The notes under the pieces are model-generated. The model saw nothing but the letters and a program-made list of their open reading frames with translations, searched no databases and had not been told where the DNA came from. A DNA stretch of 12,377 bases from Nitrospira sp. (GTDB lineage: Bacteria > Nitrospirota > Nitrospiria > Nitrospirales > Nitrospiraceae). Numbering within the stretch: the first letter of the stretch is position 1; each line of letters opens with the position of its first letter. The stretch spans positions 1 through 12,377 of the forward strand of contig JACOEF010000342.1 in NCBI GenBank assembly GCA_024998705.1. Reading direction: 5' to 3'. The position numbers and the translations under genes were made by a program. This document shows, one piece after another, positions 6,875 through 12,377 of this stretch.

Positions 6875-6982
6875 AGCACTGTGCAAAGCCCGTCATAGAT
6901 CTGGTCCGCCAGATAGTCAGGCTCCGAATCGGTCAGATAAAGCACCTTCATGGCAGTGTGATCGGCTCGACCCTCGTGCGGC

Positions 6983-7492
6983 CTAGGATTTCTCCACGCG
7001 AAGCGTCACGTACATATTCTCAACCACGTTCCAGAGATGCCGCCGGCAGCGTTTACGGACATACTCGGGCAGAAATCGAAACGGCTTGCGGGTATCATAC
7101 CGAACCGACTCAATTCGAAAATTCGTCCGGATGCCATAATCGGTCGGCGCCTCAAAATACTGAAAGGTATCCTCCGTCAAATAACGCACATGCGTCGGAT
7201 CGCGAAAGGCTCCGCGGGACGTGTAGTAGGGAACGGTCACGTGCACCTGCGCGCCCGACTTGCACACCCGATAGACCTCTTCCATGAACGGAATCAGCTC
7301 GCGCACGTGCTCCATAACATGGCTCAGGTGAACCACATCGACACAATCGGCCTTGAGCGGCAGCGGCCGCTCGATATCGCACAAGGCGTTGACCCCTGGC
7401 TCCCTTCGGCAGTCAAACCCGATCGCCTCCCGCTGTTTATTTTTCCCGCATCCAAGATCGATGACAATCACGACGCAACCACCCTTTCCCAC
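6983..7492 (-). CDS. Small SAM-dependent methyltransferase
   Basis: A class I methyltransferase of about 169 residues. Motif I is VIDLGCGKNK (10-19), the acidic end of strand beta2 is GFDC (25-28), and HLSHVMEHV (55-63) is typical of the Methyltransf_11 group. The block SRGAFRDPTHVRYLT (92-106) is characteristic of small methyltransferases found in polysaccharide clusters, so it likely methylates a sugar or chain end. The frame opens at GTG 7492; a second GTG at 7471 (start VIVIDLGCG) has an AAAGGG about 10 nt upstream and is an equally good start giving 162 residues. It lies 53 bp after the GT4 gene. The C-terminus is Arg-rich (RKRCRRHLW), perhaps for membrane contact. Confidence 0.87.
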   Translation of the reverse strand: MGKGGCVVIVIDLGCGKNKQREAIGFDCRREPGVNALCDIERPLPLKADCVDVVHLSHVMEHVRELIPFMEEVYRVCKSGAQVHVTVPYYTSRGAFRDPTHVRYLTEDTFQYFEAPTDYGIRTNFRIESVRYDTRKPFRFLPEYVRKRCRRHLWNVVENMYVTLRVEKS

Positions 7493-7545
7493 GCCCGGCC
7501 GGCTCCGTTCGACGGTCCATGCGACCTGGCACGTGCGCTCGCCTG

Positions 7546-8583
7546 TTACGGGCGCATATCCATCAGATCTACGTAGATATTCTCCAACCGTGTCGTCAGC
7601 AGCGCGGCGTCGAATTGTTCCCGGGCTTTCTCGTAGCTGCGTCGTCCGAACGCCGTCCGTAAGGACTCATTCTGCAGCAGCTCAATCACTGCGCCCGCAT
7701 ATTGCCACTGCCATCTACACACAAACCCGGTCACATTGTGCTCGACCAGTTCCGCCTGGGCATTGGCCTTCTTTCGCTGAGGGGTACTCAGCGTCACGAC
7801 GGGAATGCCGTTGGCCATGGCCTCGGCAATGACACACCCGAACGTCTCCCCGATCCGAGAACCATGCGTAAAGATATCGAGACGCTGATAGAAGTCTTTG
7901 ACATACACGGACGGCTCCAGTAACTCCACTCGACCGTGCAGGCCCAGCCCTGTCAGCGTGCTCCTCACCCGTTCCGTCGCCCCCTGAAGCAGGCAACGTA
8001 CCTCCGGCACGTTCCGAAATATTCTCGGCAGACTCTTCAAGCAGACATCATGCCACTTTTGATCATCCGGTCGACTACAGCGCCCGATGGTACGGCTGAA
8101 CGGTTTCTCCCCGCCGCTCACCTCCAAAAAGTCGACCGGGTTGTAGAGCACTTCGTACCGCTTGCCCGACTGCGCTCCATAGCGACGAAAATAGGTCGCC
8201 CTGGAACTCTCGGAGACAAAGCAGTGGCAGTCGATGCGGTCCCCTTCCTGCTCGTCCAGCGCATGAAACACATTGGTTTCTACGACGCGAGGTCCCCCGG
8301 GGCGACGGGCGGGTAGAGAGCCAGGTTCGTAGGTCCCGGAGCGGTGAACATGGCAGATATCGATATGGTAGTCTCGTACCAGTTGCGTCCAATCAGGCGG
8401 CTCGATGAACACCGGGATGCCGTATCGTTCGAGCGTCTCAACCCGAACCCCACCACCCATGCGTCCACAAGCGAAGACCTCGAACCGCGACTTGTCGAGA
8501 TATTGACAGAAAATCTGAAGGGTCTTCTCCGTGCCACCGAGTTCAAGCCGGTTCGACACATGCAGCACGCGGATCTTTGCCAT
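7546..8583 (-). CDS. GT4-like glycosyltransferase
   Basis: A GT-B glycosyltransferase of 345 residues. The N-terminus VLHVSNRLELGGTEKTLQIF is the classic GG(T/A)E opening of GT4 enzymes. The donor domain carries GETFGCVIAEAMANGIPVV with the EX7E pair Glu246/Glu254, followed by AELVEHNVTGFVC. It diverges from the other two GT4 proteins in this window, which have the EGFGxPVLEA form, so it probably has a different donor or linkage. The ATG at 8583 has a strong GAGGGGG eight bases upstream; this site overlaps the stop of the possible 50-codon ORF. Product specificity cannot be read from the sequence. Confidence 0.88.
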   Translation of the reverse strand: MAKIRVLHVSNRLELGGTEKTLQIFCQYLDKSRFEVFACGRMGGGVRVETLERYGIPVFIEPPDWTQLVRDYHIDICHVHRSGTYEPGSLPARRPGGPRVVETNVFHALDEQEGDRIDCHCFVSESSRATYFRRYGAQSGKRYEVLYNPVDFLEVSGGEKPFSRTIGRCSRPDDQKWHDVCLKSLPRIFRNVPEVRCLLQGATERVRSTLTGLGLHGRVELLEPSVYVKDFYQRLDIFTHGSRIGETFGCVIAEAMANGIPVVTLSTPQRKKANAQAELVEHNVTGFVCRWQWQYAGAVIELLQNESLRTAFGRRSYEKAREQFDAALLTTRLENIYVDLMDMRP

Positions 8584-8596
8584 GAACGGGTCCCCC

Positions 8597-8749
8597 TCAG
8601 GACGCTATCGAATTTGTGCAGTCCGTACGAATGATGCCAGCAATCTGTGCTGGTTTCCGGGCACCCTTTCCGTCAGCCCGACACGCATACCCGGTAATCG
8701 TCGAGCTCAGCGCATTACTTACAGCAGGCCTCCATTCGACATCGGACAT
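8597..8749 (-). CDS. Possible 50-codon ORF between GT9 and GT4 genes
   Basis: The 198-bp space between the GT9 stop (8782) and the GT4 start (8583) contains an ATG at 8749 that stays open for 50 codons (MSDVEWRPAVSNAL... to ...NSIAS). Its TGA lies within the ribosome binding site of the next gene (TGAGGGGG), a common operon arrangement. There is no good ribosome binding site in front of ATG 8749 and I recognise no domain. It may be a real small protein, the remains of a decayed gene or chance. Confidence 0.25.
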   Translation of the reverse strand: MSDVEWRPAVSNALSSTITGYACRADGKGARKPAQIAGIIRTDCTNSIAS

Positions 8750-8781
8750 CACTGGAATGCGCCTGCGCACCAATTCCTCGC

Positions 8782-9849
8782 TTACGCCCCCGCCATCCTT
8801 CGTTCCAACATACGACTGGACGCCAGACAGACCTCATCCACCGTGATCTGCTGCATACAACTCTCATCCCCGCGCAAGCAGGTCGGATGATAGCAAGCCC
8901 GACAGTCCAAGCCCTTATAGATCACCTGTGCCGGTCCGCCGCGCGGCCCCCACCGTTGCGGATAGGTCGGCCCGAAGAGTGCCACAACGGGAGTGCTCAT
9001 CGTGGCCGCAATATGCATCGCGCCTCCGTCGTTTCCGACGAATAACGCGCACCGTTTGACCAATGCGGCAAACTGCAGCAGAGAAAACTTCCCCGCGACC
9101 ACGGTGGGCGCGCAACGCGCCTTGCGGGCAACCTGCTCAGCCACCTCGCGTTCACGCTGATCGCCGCCCAGGAGAATCCGGCACCCAAACCTGTCGGCGA
9201 GACGATCGGCCAACTGCGCGAACCGCTCGTGCGGCCAGACTTTCAGCGAGTAGCGGGCTCCCGGTTGCAACAGCACCAACAATGGAGAGCCCTGCGCAGA
9301 CAACAGGCCGGCGTCCCGCATCCAGGTCTCCACCACCTGTTCATCCGTCGGCGAGGTGTACAAGGCAGGCGTGCCCGGCTTCGGGTCCAGTCCCAGGGCC
9401 CGCAGCGCGCACAGATCGTAATCCACTCGATGCTGATCCGTCGGGCGGGGCCTGGCCACGGCACTGTACAAGAGCCCCCGCCAGCGATGTTCCGCATTAA
9501 ATCCGATACGAACAGGCGCACCGCTCGCCAGACTGATGACGGCCGAGCGATCGCCATCGGTCAGATCGACCACCGCGTCAAAGGCTCGCCGTCGCAGCAT
9601 CTGCACAAATTTCAGCTGGGCCTGCCAGGGCCCCTTTTCGAGACACAACACCTCGTTCACGTCCGGATTATTCGCCAACACCCCTTCCGTTCCACGATTG
9701 ACCAATACCGTCAACCGCGCCTGGGGAAAGGCGGCCCGCAACCCGCGCAGCACCGGTGTCGACAGGAGCACATCGCCGATATGCCGCAACTTGATGATCA
9801 GAATGTTCTGGAGATTCATCACCCCGCCGACTCTAGCAGATCGTTGCAC
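8782..9849 (-). CDS. GT9 family glycosyltransferase (heptosyltransferase-like)
   Basis: A 355-residue GT9 enzyme of the ADP-heptose:LPS heptosyltransferase group (WaaF/WaaC/WaaQ relatives). The start ILIIKLRHIGDVLLSTPVL is diagnostic. The C-terminal domain has LLQPGARYSLKVWP and GNDGGAMHIAA (from residue 272), then STPVVALFGPTYPQRWGP. A Cys-rich tail (316, 319, 324, 331) is usual for the family. It probably adds a heptose or related sugar to the LPS core. GTG 9849 is preferred because AAAGGAG lies five bases upstream; the in-frame ATG 9819 (MNLQNILIIK) gives the more usual family N-terminus but only a close-set GGGG. It follows the 248-bp repeat-filled gap, so it may head its own transcript. 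Confidence 0.92.
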   Translation of the reverse strand: MQRSARVGGVMNLQNILIIKLRHIGDVLLSTPVLRGLRAAFPQARLTVLVNRGTEGVLANNPDVNEVLCLEKGPWQAQLKFVQMLRRRAFDAVVDLTDGDRSAVISLASGAPVRIGFNAEHRWRGLLYSAVARPRPTDQHRVDYDLCALRALGLDPKPGTPALYTSPTDEQVVETWMRDAGLLSAQGSPLLVLLQPGARYSLKVWPHERFAQLADRLADRFGCRILLGGDQREREVAEQVARKARCAPTVVAGKFSLLQFAALVKRCALFVGNDGGAMHIAATMSTPVVALFGPTYPQRWGPRGGPAQVIYKGLDCRACYHPTCLRGDESCMQQITVDEVCLASSRMLERRMAGA

Positions 9850-9854
9850 CGCTG

Positions 9855-9861
9855 CTCCTTT
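9855..9861 (-). promoter_or_regulatory. Strong ribosome binding site deciding the GT9 start
   Basis: AAAGGAG on the minus strand, five bases before GTG 9849. It is the best Shine-Dalgarno match I saw in the window and argues for the GTG rather than the ATG thirty bases further in. Confidence 0.7.
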
Positions 9862-10097
9862 AACCTATGGCAACGTCGAGAATCGCACATCCGTTCGTCG
9901 CTCGTGAAGCGTCGTTCGTCTCTCGTCCGCCGAAAAGAGCTTATGGCATATAGCTCATAGCATATGGCCAGAAATCGAGAGCGGACGTCTTTACTCTCAG
10001 CTATACGCCACCAGCCATATGCTCTTCCCCCGACGAGATACGCTTCACGCTTCACAGACGTTGAGAACGACGCCGGCGGGCTTTTCAACAGCCTGCC
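9862..10097. repeat. Intergenic mosaic of short direct and inverted repeats
   Basis: The gap between the GT4 stop (10098) and the GT9 start codon (9849) has no gene and is built of short repeated words. CGTTCGTCGCTCGT (9892-9905) recurs as CGTTCGTCTCTCGT (9913-9926, 13 of 14). AGCATATGGC (9959-9968) is inverted at 10014-10023. GGCATATAGCT (from about 9946) is nearly inverted as AGCTATACGCC downstream. CGCTTCACGCTTCAC is a tandem 7-mer near 10040-10054. The end next to the GT4 gene contains TTTTCAACAGCCTGC and the 16-nt core shared with 5033-5048. It looks like interspersed repeat debris or a folded extragenic element. No clear promoter was identified. Confidence 0.6.
10065..10080 (-). repeat. 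16-nt repeat core (copy 2)
   Basis: On the minus strand this reads CCCGCCGGCGTCGTTC, identical to 5033-5048 on the plus strand. It is preceded on the minus strand by GCAGGCTGTTGAAAAG and lies 17 bp past the GT4 stop codon. Confidence 0.5.
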
Positions 10098-11201
10098 TCA
10101 GGCACAGAGTTCACGATAGAGAGCACTGGTGCGCAACGCCGCACGCTGCCAGGTAAAAAGTCGCGCCCGCTCAAACCCACGATCCCGAAGCTGCCGTCGC
10201 AGAGCCTGCTCGGAAAGCATCTTCACCATCGCCGCTCCTAACGCCTCGGCATCCTCCGGGTCCACCAGCAGCGCCGCATCCCCTGCCACTTCCGGAAGAG
10301 ACGACGTCGAAGAGGTAATCGTCGGCGCGCCGCAGGCCATCGCCTCGAGGACCGGCATGCCGAAGCCCTCATACAGCGACGGAAAGACAAACAGGTCGGC
10401 AAAAGAGTAGAGCCGACACAGCTCGTCGCGATCGAGACGACCGGTACAGCGCACCTCCTGCTCCAACCCAAATGACCGGGCCGTCGCGAGATAACTTCCC
10501 TGCGGATGTTCCGCATCTCCCACGAGCAGAATGGCTCGTCCTCCAAGCTGAGACCGCGACCGCGCCACGGCCTGCAGAAAGACACGATGGTTTTTTCGTG
10601 GATCGGCCCCGCCGACGAACAGGATAAATCCTGCCGCAGGGATCGACCACCGCTTCATCAGCGCTGCCATCGCCTGCTCATCCTGCACCGGAGAGAAGTC
10701 CTCGGTCACGCCGTTATGGATGACGACCACCCGCTCACGCGGAATTCCATACAAGGCTTCGATCTCGCGGGCTGAAAACTCCGACACCGTCACGACCCGT
10801 CGCGCGCGATTGGCCGTGGCCATCGCGCGCCGAGATGAACCGGCCTGCCCCAACAGTTTCCTCGAATATTCCGGATGCCGGGCCAGCCACAAATCATGGA
10901 TGGTGACGATACCGCCCGATCGTCCCGTCGTATGCATCTTGAAGTTGGGGCCGTGATAGAGATCCAGCCGGTCCCAGGCGCCCCGCCATGACATCAGCCA
11001 CCGCGGCGTTTCCACCCACCGCATACGATCGTGCACGGGCCAACCTTCGAGCCGGCCTGCCTGCAGAGACCCGGGCCGAAGATACCCGACATATTCGACC
11101 TTCTCATCCAAGGCCAGCAACGACCGGAGCAGATGATAGGTGTGCCAGCCGACGCCGCCCTTGTCCCCCACGATTGACGCCGCGTCGATCCCGATACGCA
11201 T
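10098..11201 (-). CDS. GT4 family glycosyltransferase
   Basis: A 367-residue retaining GT-B glycosyltransferase. The N-terminus MRIGIDAASIVGDKGGVGWHT matches the GT4 acceptor domain, and TIHDLW and VTVSEFSAREIEALYGIP are the familiar central motifs. The donor domain reads FVFPSLYEGFGMPVLEAMAC with the EX7E pair Glu278/Glu286, followed by SSTSSLPEVAGDAALLVDP. It is likely an O-antigen or core mannosyl/rhamnosyl-type transferase, with the exact sugar unknown. ATG 11201 has GGAGG about 14 nt upstream, which is somewhat distant. It is 49 bp after the GT2 gene and is followed by the repeat-filled gap. Its C-terminal domain is clearly related to that of the GT4 at 3901-4980. Confidence 0.92.
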   Translation of the reverse strand: MRIGIDAASIVGDKGGVGWHTYHLLRSLLALDEKVEYVGYLRPGSLQAGRLEGWPVHDRMRWVETPRWLMSWRGAWDRLDLYHGPNFKMHTTGRSGGIVTIHDLWLARHPEYSRKLLGQAGSSRRAMATANRARRVVTVSEFSAREIEALYGIPRERVVVIHNGVTEDFSPVQDEQAMAALMKRWSIPAAGFILFVGGADPRKNHRVFLQAVARSRSQLGGRAILLVGDAEHPQGSYLATARSFGLEQEVRCTGRLDRDELCRLYSFADLFVFPSLYEGFGMPVLEAMACGAPTITSSTSSLPEVAGDAALLVDPEDAEALGAAMVKMLSEQALRRQLRDRGFERARLFTWQRAALRTSALYRELCA

Positions 11202-11250
11202 CAGGGAAACGAAACCTCCGCCGAGTTCGTGCCGGACAGGGATGGATCGA

Positions 11251-12048
11251 TCATGCGTCCCGCCTGACGTTCACACGCTCCCAGGCCTTGGCATATTTGA
11301 CGAACGTGTGCAAACCGGCAAACATCGCCACCACCAACCCGTGCACGCCATCGCGATACCCGCCGCGCGAGAACAGGGTCTTGAGGATCGTTCCAAGATG
11401 GTGCGTGGCAATGACCCAGCCACTGATATGCGTCACCCGCTTGAGTTTCTCGTCGGCACCGAGCGTCGTATACCGCATCATCTTGCGGATGTGATGGTTG
11501 ACGGTCGGCATGCTGTAGTGATCGAACGGCTCCCGAAGCCGCTCCCGACGTCCGCTGAGCGTGAGGTTTTCATGCAACTGCACATCGTCGTACCGGCCGG
11601 CGGTTTTCCTAAACAGCCGGAGCTGATAGTCCGGATAGAGTCCACCGCCTTCGATCCATTTTCCATAGAAAAAATTCCGTCGGGGAATCTCATACCCTCC
11701 GATGTCGGCGGGCGGGGCTGTCTCCAGCACCGCTTCGATTTCCCGTCGCAAGCCCTCGGTCACCCGCTCGTCGGCATCCACGACGAGGATCCAGTCCGCA
11801 TCGGCCTGATCAATGCCGAAGTTTTTTTGCGGACCATACCCGGGCCACGGTCGGACAAACACCTTCGAGGTGTACGGCTTAGCCAACTCCACGGTCCGGT
11901 CCCGGCTTTCCGCATCCACGACGATCAGTTCATCGGCCCAGCGCACGGACTCGAGACAGTCGGCGATATTGTGTTCTTCATCTTTGGTGATGACCACTGC
12001 CGCAATCGTGATGGCCCTCCGTCTCGTCCCATTGTGAGGGGCATTCAT
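11251..12048 (-). CDS. GT2 glycosyltransferase, WaaE/KdtX-like
   Basis: About 265 residues of an inverting GT-A enzyme like WaaE/KdtX, which in enterobacteria adds glucose to the LPS inner core. Seen are AAVVITKDEEHNIADCLESV (from about 16), VVDAESRDRT, GYGPQKNFGID (70-80) and the metal-binding VDADE (90-94, Asp91/Asp93). GGYEIPRRNFFYGKWI and LFRKTAGRYDDVQLHE follow, also family hallmarks. The C-terminus has an aromatic, possibly membrane-associated segment. The start is uncertain: ATG 12048 gives the usual family length but has no ribosome binding site, GTG 12069 has CAGG nearby, and TTG 12111 abuts the stop of the previous gene. It is tandem with a second gene of the same type on its 5' side. 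Confidence 0.9.
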   Translation of the reverse strand: MNAPHNGTRRRAITIAAVVITKDEEHNIADCLESVRWADELIVVDAESRDRTVELAKPYTSKVFVRPWPGYGPQKNFGIDQADADWILVVDADERVTEGLRREIEAVLETAPPADIGGYEIPRRNFFYGKWIEGGGLYPDYQLRLFRKTAGRYDDVQLHENLTLSGRRERLREPFDHYSMPTVNHHIRKMMRYTTLGADEKLKRVTHISGWVIATHHLGTILKTLFSRGGYRDGVHGLVVAMFAGLHTFVKYAKAWERVNVRRDA

Positions 12049-12111
12049 GCTGCGACCAGATTGCGTCACCGGTGCCTGGGGGTGGCCCTCAGCACAAGCC
12101 TGCGACTGCAA

Positions 12112-12377
12112 CTACCAGAAACGCGCGTATTTGATGAACGTGTAATAGGCATAGAGCCCGGACAAGATGAGGCCCGGCACACCATCCAGACAGCCCTTGC
12201 GCCCGACATACATTTTCAGAAAGGTGAAACAGGGATGCGAGATCAACTGATGCCAGGAGAATGCACGCCCCTGCTCGACCATACGCCGGGCCATGAGATC
12301 GGAATAACGTTCCTGCTTGGCTAAGTAATGGTCGATATCGCGAAACGGGTACTGCAGCGCAGTCGCCGTCAAATAGC
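12112..12377 (-). CDS. C-terminal end of WaaE/KdtX-like GT2 (cut by window edge)
   Basis: The frame is open from the window edge to TAG at 12112, giving the last 88 or so residues of a protein whose start lies outside. The segment YPFRDIDHYLAKQERYSDLMARRM matches the C-terminal part of WaaE/KdtX-like GT2 enzymes, where a Phe-Arg/Tyr-Arg-Asp motif precedes a HLAK-type helix. The end GLILSGLYAYYTFIKYARFW parallels GLHTFVKYAKAW at the end of the next gene. The catalytic domain is not visible, so activity cannot be judged. It is immediately upstream of its probable paralogue in the same operon. Confidence 0.8.
   Translation of the reverse strand, partial: YLTATALQYPFRDIDHYLAKQERYSDLMARRMVEQGRAFSWHQLISHPCFTFLKMYVGRKGCLDGVPGLILSGLYAYYTFIKYARFW

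Larger units (their letters stand above)
5872..6951 (-). pseudogene. CgeB-like glycosyltransferase interrupted by in-frame TAA
   Basis: A glycosyltransferase reading frame of 360 codons broken by one premature TAA at 6787-6789 (codon 55). The 5' part starts at ATG 6951 with MKVLYLTDSEPDYL and runs 54 codons. After the stop, the same frame continues without a shift through EAQDALVERL and LDLVLLSSPRRG to TAG at 5872. The C-terminal half is the Glyco_trans_1_2/CgeB-type domain: RGGGFDTVRYWEIVAAKTPL, then SEAPDIDIPHNFEHGVHAVF. The frame and family motifs are intact on both sides, so the stop appears recent (CAA to TAA would fit) or is a sequencing error. A G8 tract lies at codons 26-29. Reinitiation at TTG 6765, which has GGGGAGG upstream, could give a 297-residue fragment lacking the first Rossmann strands. 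It sits 31 bp after the methyltransferase and 6 bp before the GT2. Confidence 0.8.

Noticed and set aside
6983..7492. rRNA or antibiotic-resistance methyltransferase
   Set aside because: The motif set and the SRGAFRDPTH block fit small polysaccharide-locus methyltransferases, and the neighbours are all glycan genes.
9892..10054. Possible CRISPR-like repeats
   Set aside because: The repeated words are short (7-14 nt), irregularly spaced and imperfect, with no constant spacer length and no cas genes nearby.
9862..10097. Insertion sequence remnant
   Set aside because: No transposase fragment, no paired terminal inverted repeats at the edges and no target duplication that I can see.
11140..12324. 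394-codon open frame on the plus strand
   Set aside because: It lies antisense to the clear GT2 genes and the GT4 start. Its translation has no domain logic, and long antisense frames are expected in GC-rich coding DNA.

Overview
This window is a dense run of cell-surface polysaccharide genes (lipopolysaccharide outer core, O-antigen or exopolysaccharide), and every gene I can support lies on the minus strand. Transcription therefore runs from position 12377 towards position 1. The base composition is GC-rich, GTG and possibly TTG starts are common, and genes are tightly packed or overlapping. A GT9 heptosyltransferase-type enzyme and WaaE/KdtX-type GT2 enzymes point to a Gram-negative bacterium. 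The protein flavour and the odd mosaic repeats between genes remind me of Nitrospira and relatives, but that is recollection without a database search.

In transcription order: the C-terminal end of a WaaE-like GT2 (12112-12377, cut by the window edge); a complete WaaE-like GT2 (11251-12048); a GT4 transferase (10098-11201); a 248-bp gap filled with short direct and inverted repeats; a GT9 transferase (8782-9849); a 198-bp gap that could encode a 50-residue peptide; a second GT4 (7546-8583); a small SAM-dependent methyltransferase (6983-7492); a CgeB-like glycosyltransferase broken by one in-frame TAA (5872-6951); a rhamnosyltransferase-like GT2 (5047-5865); a third GT4 (3901-4980); a 44-codon ORF joined to the next gene by an ATGA overlap; then rmlA, rmlB and rmlD for a dTDP-6-deoxyhexose; and finally a hexapeptide-repeat acyltransferase of the Vat/CatB type (488-1114). 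Positions 1-487 hold no gene I recognise. They carry a promoter-like element firing leftwards and two stem-loops.

The genes fit one job. RmlA and RmlB make dTDP-4-keto-6-deoxyglucose and RmlD performs the final reduction towards dTDP-L-rhamnose. The 3,5-epimerase RmlC is absent here. At least seven glycosyltransferases would build the sugar chain, and the methyltransferase and acyltransferase would decorate it. No flippase, polymerase, chain-length regulator or ABC exporter is visible, so assembly and export genes must lie outside the window.

Most notable: the nonsense-interrupted glycosyltransferase, which also carries a G8 tract near its 5' end; the repeat mosaic at 9850-10097 and its 16-nt core shared with 5033-5048; two small operonic ORFs (44 and 50 codons); and the leftward promoter with a palindromic spacer followed by a stem-loop. 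I found no CRISPR array, tRNA, rRNA, insertion sequence or clearly new enzyme system.
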